DNA of 64,000 bases, taken from positions 105,771 to 169,770 of the forward strand of contig NZ_LZSE01000122.1 in assembly GCF_001665295.1 (NCBI RefSeq), read 5' to 3'. The notes beneath the pieces are model-generated. The model did not search any database and had not been told where the DNA came from. It worked only from the letters and a program-made list of their open reading frames with translations. This DNA comes from Mycobacterium sp. 1554424.7. GTDB lineage: Bacteria > Actinomycetota > Actinomycetes > Mycobacteriales > Mycobacteriaceae. Positions 1 through 8,166 of this stretch are shown here, in pieces. The stretch's first letter is position 1. The number at the start of each line of letters is the position of its first letter. Position numbers and translations under genes: made by a program.

Positions 1-307
1 CCAGGTACTTCTGCACCACGAAGCCGCCCATGGAGTGCCCGATCACGACGGGCGGTTCGGGCAGGCCGTCGGCGACCGAGGCGACGTCGTCGACGAAGTC
101 CGCCATCGAACAGAACTGCATGGGCTTCGGCGCGGGGCTCTTGCCGTGGCCGCGCAGGCTTACCGCCACCGACCGATAGCCCTTCGCCGCGAAGAAATCC
201 AGGAAATGCTCGTCCCAACACCACGCGCCGTGCCAGGCGCCGTGGACGAACAACAAGGGCGTTTTGTCGGCGTCGCGGCCCGGCCCCTTGTCGATCACTT
301 CAAGCAC
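1..307 (-). CDS. alpha/beta hydrolase, 3' part outside window
   Basis: N-terminal ~100 residues of an alpha/beta-fold hydrolase; the C-terminal half lies to the left of the window. Reading leftward I see the oxyanion strand followed by LFVHGAWHGAWCW, a core segment SLRGHGKSPAPK, and the nucleophile elbow GHSMGGFV. This order is typical of the esterase/hydrolase superfamily. The start is uncertain: the only in-frame candidate in this stretch is a GTG whose first base is at 307; an ATG slightly upstream is out of frame. Substrate cannot be told from the fragment. It is divergent from the secreted nucleosidase-like gene. Confidence 0.8.
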   Translation of the reverse strand, partial: MLEVIDKGPGRDADKTPLLFVHGAWHGAWCWDEHFLDFFAAKGYRSVAVSLRGHGKSPAPKPMQFCSMADFVDDVASVADGLPEPPVVIGHSMGGFVVQKYL

Positions 308-471
308 GCCGTTGACATTAGCGGCAATAACGACACGAAATCGCTAAACAAAAAGAACGATAACGAATATTCAGCGGCGCCCCCGATGCGCCAAAATCAA
401 GCCATCACATTAGCCACGTCGACAAGGCAGCGAGTCTCGGCATTCATGACCGACAAAAAACCAGGGGGATC

Positions 472-1482
472 GTGCTCAAGCCTTTTCGGGTCGCCGCCAT
501 GGTGGCGCTCGCTTTGTCGGTGGGCGCCGGCGTGGCCGCCGCCGAACCCGCGGGCGCGCCGGTCGTGACGACGGATCCCTGCGAACAGCGGACCCTGGTG
601 CTGTCGGCCTTCCCGGCCGAGGCCGACGCGGTTCTGTCCCACACCGCGCTGGACCCCCACCCGGTGGTGCGGGCCGACCGCCGGCGCTACTACCTCGGAA
701 CGATCGGCGGGAAGAAGGTGATCGTGGCGATGACGGGCATCGGCCTAGTCAACGCGACCGAGACCGCCCAGACCGCCTTCGACCGCTTCACCTGCGCCTC
801 ATCCATTTCGATTGGCGCCGTGGTGTTCTCGGGCGTCGCCGGGGGCGGAGCGCGCGTCAACATCGGCGATGTGGCGGTCCCGGCGCGCTGGACCCTGGAC
901 CGGGGCGCGACGTTTCACCCGGTCGACCCCGGCATGCTGGCCGCGGCACAAGCACTGAGCGTCGACCTGGAAAGCGTTAATTACCTTGGCAATCCGATCT
1001 GCCTGTGCAAGAACGCGCCCCGCGTCAAGCTGATCAACCTCAAGCGCCAGCCCCGGCTACTGGTCGGCGGTGACGGGTCCAGCTCGGACAACAACAACGG
1101 CCGGGCGTTCCCGTGCATACCGAACGGGGGCGACGTCTTCGGGTGCCAACCCTGCAGCGCCCCCGACCGCTCGCTGCTCTACACCGGCAACTTCTTTCAG
1201 GCCGCGGGGCCCTGGCTGCGAAACTCTCTCATCAGCAACCTCAACATCGCGTCGACGGCGAACCCGGCCTTCGACGCCACGGACAACGAGACGGCGGCCG
1301 TGCAGGCCGTCGCCGACGCGCACGGGATTCCGTTCCTGGGAATCCGCGGGATCTCGGACGGGGCCGGCGACCCGCTCGGGCTGCCGGGGTTCCCATTCGA
1401 GTTCTTCTTCTACAAGCAGATCGCGGCGGAAAACGCGGCCCGGGTCACCGCGACCTTCCTGCAGGGCTGGGCCGGCGTCTGA
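472..1482 (+). CDS. secreted nucleosidase/phosphorylase-superfamily protein
   Basis: A 336-residue protein with a GTG start preceded by a GGGGG ribosome site. Residues ~1-25 form a signal peptide ending AAA|EP. The rest resembles the PNP_UDP/MTA-SAH nucleosidase fold: a glycine-rich SGVAGGG motif with following NIGDVAVP, and near the C terminus [19 protein letters not shown] and [10 protein letters not shown], equivalent to the E-x-E-A-A-A/RxxSD region that binds the ribose and base. Several cysteines (residues ~180-240) fit an exported, disulfide-bonded protein. It is convergent with sseB; in M. tuberculosis sseB has a similar neighbour (Rv2292c/Rv2293c, from memory). Substrate unknown. Confidence 0.8.
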   Translation: MLKPFRVAAMVALALSVGAGVAAAEPAGAPVVTTDPCEQRTLVLSAFPAEADAVLSHTALDPHPVVRADRRRYYLGTIGGKKVIVAMTGIGLVNATETAQTAFDRFTCASSISIGAVVFSGVAGGGARVNIGDVAVPARWTLDRGATFHPVDPGMLAAAQALSVDLESVNYLGNPICLCKNAPRVKLINLKRQPRLLVGGDGSSSDNNNGRAFPCIPNGGDVFGCQPCSAPDRSLLYTGNFFQAAGPWLRNSLISNLNIASTANPAFDATDNETAAVQAVADAHGIPFLGIRGISDGAGDPLGLPGFPFEFFFYKQIAAENAARVTATFLQGWAGV

Positions 1483-1483
1483 G

Positions 1484-2335
1484 TCATTCGGGGCCACGGG
1501 CGACGGGGCGGGTGGGATCCGAACACCACTCCGACCACGATCCCGGATACAGCGCGGCTTCCCGGCCCGCCGCGGCGAGCGCCGCGATCGTGATGGCCGC
1601 GGTAACGCCGGAACCGCAATAGACGCCCACCCGGTCTTCGCGGTCGACGCCGTGGTCGGCCAGCAGTTGGGCGAGCGCGTAGTCGCCGACGAAGGTTCCG
1701 TCGCCCGCCAGGACGGCGCCGCTGGGTAGGTTTTTCGCGCCGGGAATGTGGCCGGCGACGGGGTCCAGGGGTTCGACGTCGCCGCGGAACCGTTCCGGCG
1801 CACGCGCATCCAGCAGCGTCACGCCGCCGCCGGTTTGTGCCGCCGTCAACGTGGGTCGGGCGCCCGCGTACAGGTCCTCGTGTGGCACAGCCACATTTCC
1901 GGGCGGCGGGTCGACCGGGCCGGTCTCCAGGGCGCGTCCGGATGCGCGCCACGCGGCCAGCCCGCCGTCCAGGATGCGCACGTTCGCCAGGCCCGCGGCG
2001 CTCAGCACCCACCACGCTCGCGCGGAGCCGGCGCGGTTCCAGTCGTCGTACACCACGACCAAATCGTTGTCGCGGATACCCCATCGGCGTGCGGCCGCCT
2101 CGAGGCTGCGCCCGGACGGCAGGGGGTGGCGCCCGCGATCGGCGATGCTGTGATCGCTGAGTTCGTCCTCGAGCGACACGTACACCGCGCCCGGCAGGTG
2201 GCCCTCCAGGTACGCCGCGCGGCCGTCGGGTTCGTCGAGGCGCCAGCGCACGTCGAGTATCGCCAGCGGGTCGCCGGCCCCGATGAGGGCGGCCAGCTCG
2301 GTGGCCGTGATCAGCACCTGGTCCCGCGCCTCCAT
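1484..2335 (-). CDS. sseB: thiosulfate sulfurtransferase, two rhodanese domains
   Basis: 283 residues; transfers sulfane sulfur from thiosulfate-like donors to acceptors. Two tandem rhodanese domains: an inactive N-terminal one (residues ~5-130, with ILDVRW and GHLPGAVYV) and a catalytic C-terminal one (~150-280) with DARAPERFRGD, GHIPGAKNLP and the active-site loop YCGSGVTA holding the persulfide cysteine. The ATG at 2335 has a strong AAGGAGGTG site just upstream; the reading frame stays open further upstream but without family similarity. Length and sequence match M. tuberculosis SseB (284 aa) as I remember it. Its end nearly touches the convergent nucleosidase-like gene. Confidence 0.92.
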   Translation of the reverse strand: MEARDQVLITATELAALIGAGDPLAILDVRWRLDEPDGRAAYLEGHLPGAVYVSLEDELSDHSIADRGRHPLPSGRSLEAAARRWGIRDNDLVVVYDDWNRAGSARAWWVLSAAGLANVRILDGGLAAWRASGRALETGPVDPPPGNVAVPHEDLYAGARPTLTAAQTGGGVTLLDARAPERFRGDVEPLDPVAGHIPGAKNLPSGAVLAGDGTFVGDYALAQLLADHGVDREDRVGVYCGSGVTAAITIAALAAAGREAALYPGSWSEWCSDPTRPVARGPE

Positions 2336-2600
2336 CGATGCACCTCCTTGCGCTTCCCGCGAGCCTAGTCCGCAGCGGGAAGTAAACGACATGGGAACCA
2401 GGGGTGAACTCTTGCGCTCCCGGGCGAGGTCAAACGCGCCCTGAGAATTAAACTCGACCGGAACTAAAACTGAACGCCGGATTGAAGTTTGGCTGTCGGC
2501 GCGCGGCCAGGTGAGAAGACTATTGACCACGGAACCGCTCGCACGCGAGGATTAATTACGGTGGGCGCCGAGCCCGTGTGGTTTCGAAAGTGATGGGGAA

Positions 2601-2930
2601 ATGAAGAAGAAGATTTCAGCGGTCGCGTTTGGCGCGTTCCTGGCTTTCACGTGGGTGCCCGCAGCCGTCGCGCACGCCGACCAGACGGACCAGGACTTCG
2701 CGGAATACCTGGCGGGGCACGGCATCAACTTGGGTTCGCCGGCGCAGGTCGTGAACATGGCGCGCACCATGTGCTCCGACCTCGAGGCGGGCTACACCCA
2801 GAAGGACGAGATCGATCAGCTGACCGGGTCGCACAAGCTGACCCAGGCGCAAGCCGAAACGTTCATCGGCGCGGCCACCGCGGACTACTGCCCGGGCAAG
2901 CACGCTCCGAGCAAGCCCAGCGGCGGATAA
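2601..2930 (+). CDS. DUF732 secreted small protein
   Basis: A 109-residue exported protein. A signal peptide (MKKKISAVAFGAFLAF, cleavage after AHA near residue 26) is followed by the short DUF732 domain: DQDFAEYLAGHGI, a conserved cysteine in MARTMCSDLEAG, and a second cysteine in ADYCPG that probably forms a disulfide. DUF732 proteins are abundant in mycobacteria and their function is unknown. ATG start with GGGGAA upstream. It stands alone between sseB and the glycosyltransferase. Confidence 0.9.
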   Translation: MKKKISAVAFGAFLAFTWVPAAVAHADQTDQDFAEYLAGHGINLGSPAQVVNMARTMCSDLEAGYTQKDEIDQLTGSHKLTQAQAETFIGAATADYCPGKHAPSKPSGG

Positions 2931-2964
2931 CCGCGGCTTCGTACGCACCGCGCCTGAGCTGCGA

Positions 2965-4101
2965 TTAGGCGCTTTCTTTGGCGTCGCCGGTTTCCAAGCC
3001 GGTCCCCAACGACGCCAGCATGCCCGCCGCGGCGCGTTCCCAGGTGAAGTTCTCCGCGCGGCGCCTGGCGGAGCGACGGCGGTGGTGCTCCGGCCGCCCG
3101 ACGATCGCGCCGACCGCCCACGCCATCGCGAACGGGTCGTTGTCGGCCAGGGCCCCGCTGTCCGGGGTGATGATCTCGGTCAGCGCCGAGGTGCGCGACA
3201 CGACGGCCGGCGTCCCGCAGGCCAGCGATTCGAGCGCGGCCAGCCCGAACGTCTCGTGCGGCCCGGGGGCGAGCGTCACGTCGGCCGTGGCCAGCAGCCC
3301 CGCGACGGTGTGCCGGTCGTTGATGAAGCCGGTGAAGTCGATCGGAAGCCGCGCCGCCTGCCTTTCCAGCCGGGCCCGCATCGGGCCCTCGCCCACCACC
3401 ACCAGGCGGGCGTCGACGCCGGCGTGGCACAGCGCGCCCAGGGCGTCGATGCTGCGGTCGACACGCTTTTCCACCGACAGCCGGCCGCAGTGCACCAGCA
3501 GGATCTGTTGCGGGGCGGCCCAGCGCCGCCGCACCAGGTACGAGTGACGGCGCGGGTGGAACGTCTGCAAGTCCACGCCCAGCGGCACGGTGACGGTGTT
3601 GGTCGCGCCGATCCGGTCGAACTCTTCGCGCGCAAACGCGGTGGTGCACACCACCGTGTCGTAGTTGGCGGCCGTGCGCCGGTTGGCAAAGTCCGCGAAC
3701 CTTTCCGCGCTGCGCCGCGGAAGCACTTGTCCCACAAGGCGATCCAAGCGCTCATGGGAAATCATGACTGTCTTGGCACCGTAGTCGCGGCCCCACGGCC
3801 CGAGCGACCGCAGGGTGAGCCGGTCGGAGACCTCCAGCGCGTCGGGTTTCAGCGCCGCCAGTAGCGCCTTGACGGGTCCCGGCATCACCGCGCGGTAGCC
3901 GCCGGTGCAGGGAATCAACCGGGCGGGCATCGTGATTCGCACCACGCCCGACGGCAGCTCGGTGCGTTCGGCGCTTCGACCGGGCACGATCAAGAACACC
4001 TCATGCCCGGTGGCGCAGTATTCGGCGCCCAGCCGGTCCACCGCGGTGCGCAGGCCGCCGGAGCGAGGGCCATAAAAGTTGGCGACCTGTACAACGCGCA
4101 T
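2965..4101 (-). CDS. pimC: GT4 glycosyltransferase, PimC-like
   Basis: 378-residue GT-B fold glycosyltransferase, probably a GDP-mannose-dependent alpha-mannosyltransferase. N-terminal acceptor domain begins MRVVQVANFYGPRSGGLRTA with the glycine-rich loop of GT4 enzymes; the C-terminal donor domain has HCGRLSVEKRVD, VVGEGP and the EX7E-type segment PHETFGLAALESLACGTP. I remember M. tuberculosis CDC1551 PimC (third mannose of phosphatidylinositol mannosides) as near-identical in layout; activity on PIM is inference. The start at 4101 matches that family; a longer open frame extends to 4131. It lies alone, convergent with the DUF732 gene. Confidence 0.8.
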   Translation of the reverse strand: MRVVQVANFYGPRSGGLRTAVDRLGAEYCATGHEVFLIVPGRSAERTELPSGVVRITMPARLIPCTGGYRAVMPGPVKALLAALKPDALEVSDRLTLRSLGPWGRDYGAKTVMISHERLDRLVGQVLPRRSAERFADFANRRTAANYDTVVCTTAFAREEFDRIGATNTVTVPLGVDLQTFHPRRHSYLVRRRWAAPQQILLVHCGRLSVEKRVDRSIDALGALCHAGVDARLVVVGEGPMRARLERQAARLPIDFTGFINDRHTVAGLLATADVTLAPGPHETFGLAALESLACGTPAVVSRTSALTEIITPDSGALADNDPFAMAWAVGAIVGRPEHHRRRSARRRAENFTWERAAAGMLASLGTGLETGDAKESA

Positions 4102-4245
4102 AACGTGAGGACATCCGGCGCGCATGTGCATTCATCGATGTGGAGCCGACGCGTGCCTGAACAGTCTGTGAATTCCGCTGCTAGCCATCGCCTGCGACTA
4201 CCCTGAGTGCCGTTATTCTTCTTGGCCGATTCAGGAGTGAGTCGC

Positions 4246-4695
4246 ATGACCGAGACGCTGTCCGAGCCGAAGTCGCCGAAGCTGAGCATTGCGTCGTTGG
4301 CGTTGGGGATTGTCGCGTTGGCGGTCTTCTGGTCGGTGATGTTCGCTGCGGTCGCCCATGTGGACGGGGCGGAGAATGTCGTGCTCCTCGTGGCCATGGT
4401 TGCCGGTGTCATCCTCGGTCTGGGCGCCGTGGTCACCGGCATCCTCGCGCGTCGGCGCGTCAGGCGCGGCATTGCCGCGCGCGGTGGCATCGCGCTCGCG
4501 GGCATCGTCCTCGGCGTGCTGGCGGTTATCGTGCCCGCGGCCCTTCTCGCGTACCTCGTTTATGCGGTGTACTCCGGTTACGAAGAATTCGAAGCCTGCG
4601 TCAGGGGTTCGGGCACGGCGAACCCGGACTATATGTGCCTCAAAGAATGTCCGCTGTTTTTGGACTCCTTGTGTCGCAAGCACATTCGATGGTAG
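4246..4695 (+). CDS. DUF4190-like small membrane protein
   Basis: 149 residues. The short N-terminal tail (MTETLSEPKSPKLS) is followed by two or three hydrophobic spans (residues ~17-40, ~47-70, ~85-110) separated by the basic loop ARRRVRRG, as in DUF4190 proteins. The C-terminal ~35 residues carry four cysteines (EACVRG, YMCLKECPLFLDSLCRKH) and probably face outside. The ATG at 4246 is chosen over a GTG at 4207 because CAGGAG sits at the right distance. Function unknown. Confidence 0.75.
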   Translation: MTETLSEPKSPKLSIASLALGIVALAVFWSVMFAAVAHVDGAENVVLLVAMVAGVILGLGAVVTGILARRRVRRGIAARGGIALAGIVLGVLAVIVPAALLAYLVYAVYSGYEEFEACVRGSGTANPDYMCLKECPLFLDSLCRKHIRW

Positions 4696-4710
4696 CCCGA
4701 CGGGACATAG

Positions 4711-5493
4711 TCACCCGGCGTGGCGGCGGGCCAGGATCGCGGCGGTCTCCCGATCGGCTGGCAGGAACGCCTCCAGGCGAAGCTCCGACACGGTGACATC
4801 CAGCGCGGTGACGAACGTCGAGATCGTCGCGACGAGCCGGACGTCGCCGTCGGGCGAGCGCAGGTGCAGCGGCACCGCGAAGCCCAGCGATTCGATCGGC
4901 CGCCCGCCCGACGCCGGCACGCCGTAGCCCTCGAGTTCCTCGATCAGCGCATCGATGCGCGGGTGCGGACCTCGCTCGCGCAAGCCGTGCAGGATGTGGC
5001 GCCGCCAATCGTCGAGGTTCACGATCCGTGCCGCCATGCCCTCGGGATGCAGCGCGACGCGCAACACGTTGATCGGCGCCTCCAGCAGCCACCCCGCTAC
5101 CCCGTCGGTCAGCAGCCCGAAGGCGCCGTTGGCGGCGACCAGTTGGCCGAAGCCGTCCATGACCATCGCGGGATACGGCAGGTGGCCGTCGAGGACATGC
5201 TGCAGCGCCTCGCGGACGGGTTCCAGTAGCGGCGCGTCCGGCGGTGACTCCGGATGCGCGGGTGTGAACCCCGCCGCCGCCAGCAGCGCGTTGCGTTGCC
5301 GCAGCGATAGCTGCAGCGAGTCGGCCAGCCGGCTGACGATGTCGCGCCCCGGCGCCGATCGGCCCTGCTCCAAGAAACTCAGGTGCCGTTGGGTGGTGCC
5401 GGCGTCGTTGGCCAGGTCGATCTGGCTGAGCCGGCGACGATTGCGCCATTCCCGCAGCGCCGTTCCGAAGTCGCCCTGTATTGCAGTGGACAT
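4711..5493 (-). CDS. XRE-family regulator with MmyB-like ligand domain
   Basis: 260-residue transcription factor. Residues ~8-65 are a helix-turn-helix of the XRE type (LREWRNRRRLSQIDLANDAG, then TTQRHLSFLEQGRSAPGR). The remaining part is an MmyB-like binding domain with HLPYPAMVMDGFGQLVAANG and the LNVLR-type region, which in this family may bind a small ligand such as a fatty acid. The gene is divergent from the LLM oxidoreductase, with 84 bp between starts containing a perfect palindrome; it probably regulates both itself and the flavin oxidoreductase pair. Confidence 0.88.
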   Translation of the reverse strand: MSTAIQGDFGTALREWRNRRRLSQIDLANDAGTTQRHLSFLEQGRSAPGRDIVSRLADSLQLSLRQRNALLAAAGFTPAHPESPPDAPLLEPVREALQHVLDGHLPYPAMVMDGFGQLVAANGAFGLLTDGVAGWLLEAPINVLRVALHPEGMAARIVNLDDWRRHILHGLRERGPHPRIDALIEELEGYGVPASGGRPIESLGFAVPLHLRSPDGDVRLVATISTFVTALDVTVSELRLEAFLPADRETAAILARRHAG

Positions 5494-5527
5494 GAGAACA
5501 GTCAACCCATTCGCGGCGCTGGCCGCT

Positions 5528-5565
5528 ATTCCCCGCGGGGAATTGCCGCTCATCCCCGCCGGGGA
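5528..5565. promoter_or_regulatory. divergent operator: palindrome and related half-sites
   Basis: In the 84-bp gap between the XRE regulator and the LLM oxidoreductase is a perfect 16-bp palindrome ATTCCCCGCGGGGAAT (5528-5543), followed 9 bp later by TCCCCGCCGGGGA (5553-5565), the same half-site TCCCC/GGGGA with one more spacer base. Repeated half-sites between divergent starts are what an autoregulated operator looks like. That the XRE protein binds here is inference. Confidence 0.6.
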
Positions 5566-5577
5566 CACGATCGCGGT

Positions 5578-6525
5578 ATGGATCAGCCACTTCGCCTCGG
5601 TGTCATGCCGCCCTTGGCCGCCGACCCGTGGGCCGACACCGACCTGCGCCAGTTGCTCGACTTCGCCCGCGCCGTGGAGGATCTGGGCTTCGACTCGCTG
5701 TGGGCGAACGACTCCTTGGTGCGGCCCCGCATCGAGGCGCTGACGTTTCTGTCGGCGGCGGCCGCGGTCACCGAGCGGATCACCCTGGGCACCGCCGCCC
5801 TGCAGCCGGTGCTGCGGCGCCCGGTACAGACCGCGCAGGTGCTGGCCTCCATCGATCGGCTGTCGGGCGGGCGGTTGGCGGTGGCGGTCGGCGCCGGGTT
5901 CCCCGGCCTGTCCGAGGTGGAGTACGCGGCCTCCGAGGTGCCTTGGCGTCGACGTTTCGCGCGTCTCGACGACACGGTAGCGCTGTGGCGCCAACTCTGG
6001 AACGCCAAGGAGCCCAGTTCGTTTCACGGCGCCGTGCTGCATCTCGACGACATCCCGGCCGGCATCACGCCGTTCGACCCGTCCGGCCCGCCGGTGTGGC
6101 TGGCCGCCGACACACCGGGCGCCCGAGCCCGTGCCGGCCGTCTCTACGACGGGTGGCTCCCGTATCCGCCGACGCCGCAGGGATATGCGTCTGGCCTCGA
6201 CCAGGTGCGGGCCGCGGCCCGGGGCGCGGGCCGCTCCGCCGACGCCGTGACGCCGGCGCTCTTCGTCACCGTGCTGATCACCGATGATCCCGACGTCCGC
6301 GCTACCCTGGATCACTTCGCCACTCAGACATACGGATTCGGTATCGACGTCGTCGAGCAGATCCAGACATACGCGGCGGGGACGCCCGACGCCGTCACCG
6401 CTCGGCTGGCGAGTTTCATCGACGCCGGCGCACGGCATCTGGTCTGCCGGATCGGCGTGCTGGGCCCGGACGGCTTCATCGACCAGTCGCATCGCCTGCG
6501 CGCGGTCGCCGAGGCGCTGCAATGA
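5578..6525 (+). CDS. LLM-class flavin-dependent oxidoreductase
   Basis: 315-residue luciferase-like (TIM barrel) oxidoreductase using FMN or F420. Seen: LDFARAVEDLGFDSLWANDS, the ITLGTAALQPVLRRP segment that lines the cofactor pocket, SIDRLSGGRLAVAVGAG, and the PVWLAADTPGARARAGRLYDGWLP region. Mycobacteria have many F420-dependent members, but the cofactor cannot be read with certainty. It overlaps by 4 bp (ATGA) with the downstream TIGR03086 gene, so the two are translated together. Confidence 0.88.
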   Translation: MDQPLRLGVMPPLAADPWADTDLRQLLDFARAVEDLGFDSLWANDSLVRPRIEALTFLSAAAAVTERITLGTAALQPVLRRPVQTAQVLASIDRLSGGRLAVAVGAGFPGLSEVEYAASEVPWRRRFARLDDTVALWRQLWNAKEPSSFHGAVLHLDDIPAGITPFDPSGPPVWLAADTPGARARAGRLYDGWLPYPPTPQGYASGLDQVRAAARGAGRSADAVTPALFVTVLITDDPDVRATLDHFATQTYGFGIDVVEQIQTYAAGTPDAVTARLASFIDAGARHLVCRIGVLGPDGFIDQSHRLRAVAEALQ

Positions 6526-7187
6526 CCGTTATCACGCGCCCGGGACCCGATCGGGCCGCGACGATCGCGGGCCTTGTGGACCAATACCGCCGCTTCGCCG
6601 AACTCATTGGCGCACTGGATGCCTCGGAGTGGGCGCGTGAAACCCGGTGCGCCGGCTGGCAGGTGCGCGACGTCGCAGGCCACGTGGTCGGCCAGGCCAC
6701 CGACGCGCTCAGCGGCGCGATCGGCACGCGCACGCCCGACGAGCAGGCCGCGGCACTGCGCGGCGAATCACCGGCCACGCTCGCGGGGCGGCTGCGGAGC
6801 GCGGCGGATTCCGTTGCGCGCCTTGCCGAGGTGCTCGACGACACGGCCTGGTCGGCCCCCAGCCCGGTGCCCGGGCTGACCCTGGGCCAGGGCGTGCACG
6901 TCCTGCTGAGCGACGCCTACGTGCACGGCGACGACATCCGCGCCGCGCTGGGCCTGGCGTTCGACGACGGGGCGGGCTTGCATGCCAGCCTCGACTTCGT
7001 GCTCGGTGCCCTGGCGCGCGATGACGAGGCCGCCGCGGAACCGGCCGTCGCGCGGCTCTTGCGGGTTTCGGTTGAAGACCTCCCACGGCAAACCGGCACG
7101 GCGGTGCACGAGTTTCTTCTGGCCGCCACCGGCCGGGGCGACGCAGCGCGCATGGGGCTGCCCGATAGCGTAAACATCTACCGCTGA
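6522..7187 (+). CDS. TIGR03086-type maleylpyruvate isomerase-like protein
   Basis: 221 residues. The N-terminal domain is the DinB/mycothiol maleylpyruvate isomerase fold: DQYRRFAELIGALDASEW, GWQVRDVAGHVVGQ with the conserved histidine, and the second metal histidine in SDAYVHGDDIRAALG. These three-histidine proteins are thought to bind a metal and often use mycothiol. The C terminus is a short sterol-carrier-like tail (VAR LLRVSVEDLP to AARMGLPDSV). Translationally coupled to the LLM oxidoreductase. Substrate unknown. Confidence 0.82.
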   Translation: MTVITRPGPDRAATIAGLVDQYRRFAELIGALDASEWARETRCAGWQVRDVAGHVVGQATDALSGAIGTRTPDEQAAALRGESPATLAGRLRSAADSVARLAEVLDDTAWSAPSPVPGLTLGQGVHVLLSDAYVHGDDIRAALGLAFDDGAGLHASLDFVLGALARDDEAAAEPAVARLLRVSVEDLPRQTGTAVHEFLLAATGRGDAARMGLPDSVNIYR

Positions 7188-7260
7188 GGCAGCGAGCGAC
7201 CGGCCAGGCTGTCTTGTCACATCCGTAAACGTTGGTCTCTGACGGGAAGGATGCTTCTTT

Positions 7261-7341
7261 GTGCCCGCCTCTGAGCGACATTGCGCCGTGATCGAGGGTG
7301 CGAGTGCAGTTGTCGCTATGAGCCGGGCACAAAGGGTGCCC
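7261..7341. repeat. dispersed palindromic repeat, copy 1
   Basis: Arms GTGCCCGCCTCTGAGCGACA (7261-7280) and TGTCGCTATGAGCCGGGCAC (7311-7330) are inverted copies with a few mismatches; the segment continues into GGGCACAAAGGGTGCCC (7325-7341). The same words occur as a tighter hairpin at 25564-25630. It lies between the TIGR03086 gene and the convergent alsD end, so it could also act as a bidirectional terminator. Confidence 0.65.
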
Positions 7342-7374
7342 GCTCCGACGGAGACGCGTGCGGCGGATGTGACT

Positions 7375-8157
7375 TCACCGCGCATCGCCCTTGGGCCCTT
7401 CGGCCTTCCCGATCCGCTCGGCGAGATCGTCGCCGGCCAGTTGCGCACCGAGGAACGCGCCGGACGTGGGCAGGCTCAGGTGCAACTGCGAGGCGCCGCT
7501 GACCGAAACCGCGCCCCGCTCGAGGGTGAAGTCGAGGACATGGCCGCCGCCGGTGCGGTCCTCGTTGAGGAAATGCAGGTGGTATCCGGCCACGGAGATG
7601 CCCTGTTCGAAATCGGGTGTGCGGAACCCGACCAGCGTGCCCGAAACTTCGGTGAATACGGTTTCGGTCTGGTCCTCGGTGGCCTCCGTCAACGGCGGGT
7701 ATGGCCGTTTTTGCTCCATCACCGTGCGGGTGTGCAGTTCGGCGAAATCGCCGACAATTCGGATCGCGTAAATCAGGTTGGGGCTTTGGATTTGGCGGTC
7801 GATGGCTGCGGTCACGTCGGTCCTGCCGGTGCGCTCCCGGATCGGGATCTCGATGTCGGCGTGGAACCGGGTGACCGCCGCGAACGGCGTGCGGTCCGTT
7901 GGCTGCGCCCGGGTGGCGGTTCCGTCCGAGCGGAGTCGGTAGCACACGCCTTCGAGGATCACCATTTCGCCGTCGAGGTGGTTGAAGGTGCCCAGGCCGA
8001 AGTCGCCGTGACGCAGGATGTCGGCGACGGTGGCGTCGCCGTCATAGACGCCGTCGAGCAAGGCGCTGATCGTCGAGAACTGATAGACCTCCCCGTCGTG
8101 GTGATGCCGGAGAAGCGTTGCGGCCCAATGGCGGAAATGCTCGTATGCGTTACTCAT
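7375..8157 (-). CDS. alsD: alpha-acetolactate decarboxylase
   Basis: 260 residues, the usual length. Converts (S)-2-acetolactate to (R)-acetoin. Motifs: LLDGVYDGD, LGTFNHLDGEMVILEG (metal glutamate region), and the zinc site GYHLHFLNEDRTGGGH with its three histidines at about 193, 195 and 205. No signal peptide, so cytoplasmic. The start lies 9 bp after the end of the acetolactate synthase gene on the same strand, giving a two-gene acetoin operon. Such a pair is typical of Bacillus and enterics (alsSD/budBA) and less expected in mycobacteria. Confidence 0.93.
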   Translation of the reverse strand: MSNAYEHFRHWAATLLRHHHDGEVYQFSTISALLDGVYDGDATVADILRHGDFGLGTFNHLDGEMVILEGVCYRLRSDGTATRAQPTDRTPFAAVTRFHADIEIPIRERTGRTDVTAAIDRQIQSPNLIYAIRIVGDFAELHTRTVMEQKRPYPPLTEATEDQTETVFTEVSGTLVGFRTPDFEQGISVAGYHLHFLNEDRTGGGHVLDFTLERGAVSVSGASQLHLSLPTSGAFLGAQLAGDDLAERIGKAEGPKGDAR

Positions 8158-8166
8158 GTTCCCGGC

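Noticed and set aside
4711-6522. 603-residue minus-strand open frame extending upstream of the XRE regulator
   Set aside because: The part beyond 5493 is antisense to the LLM oxidoreductase and is Arg/Gly-rich without motifs; the XRE gene has a good start at 5493.
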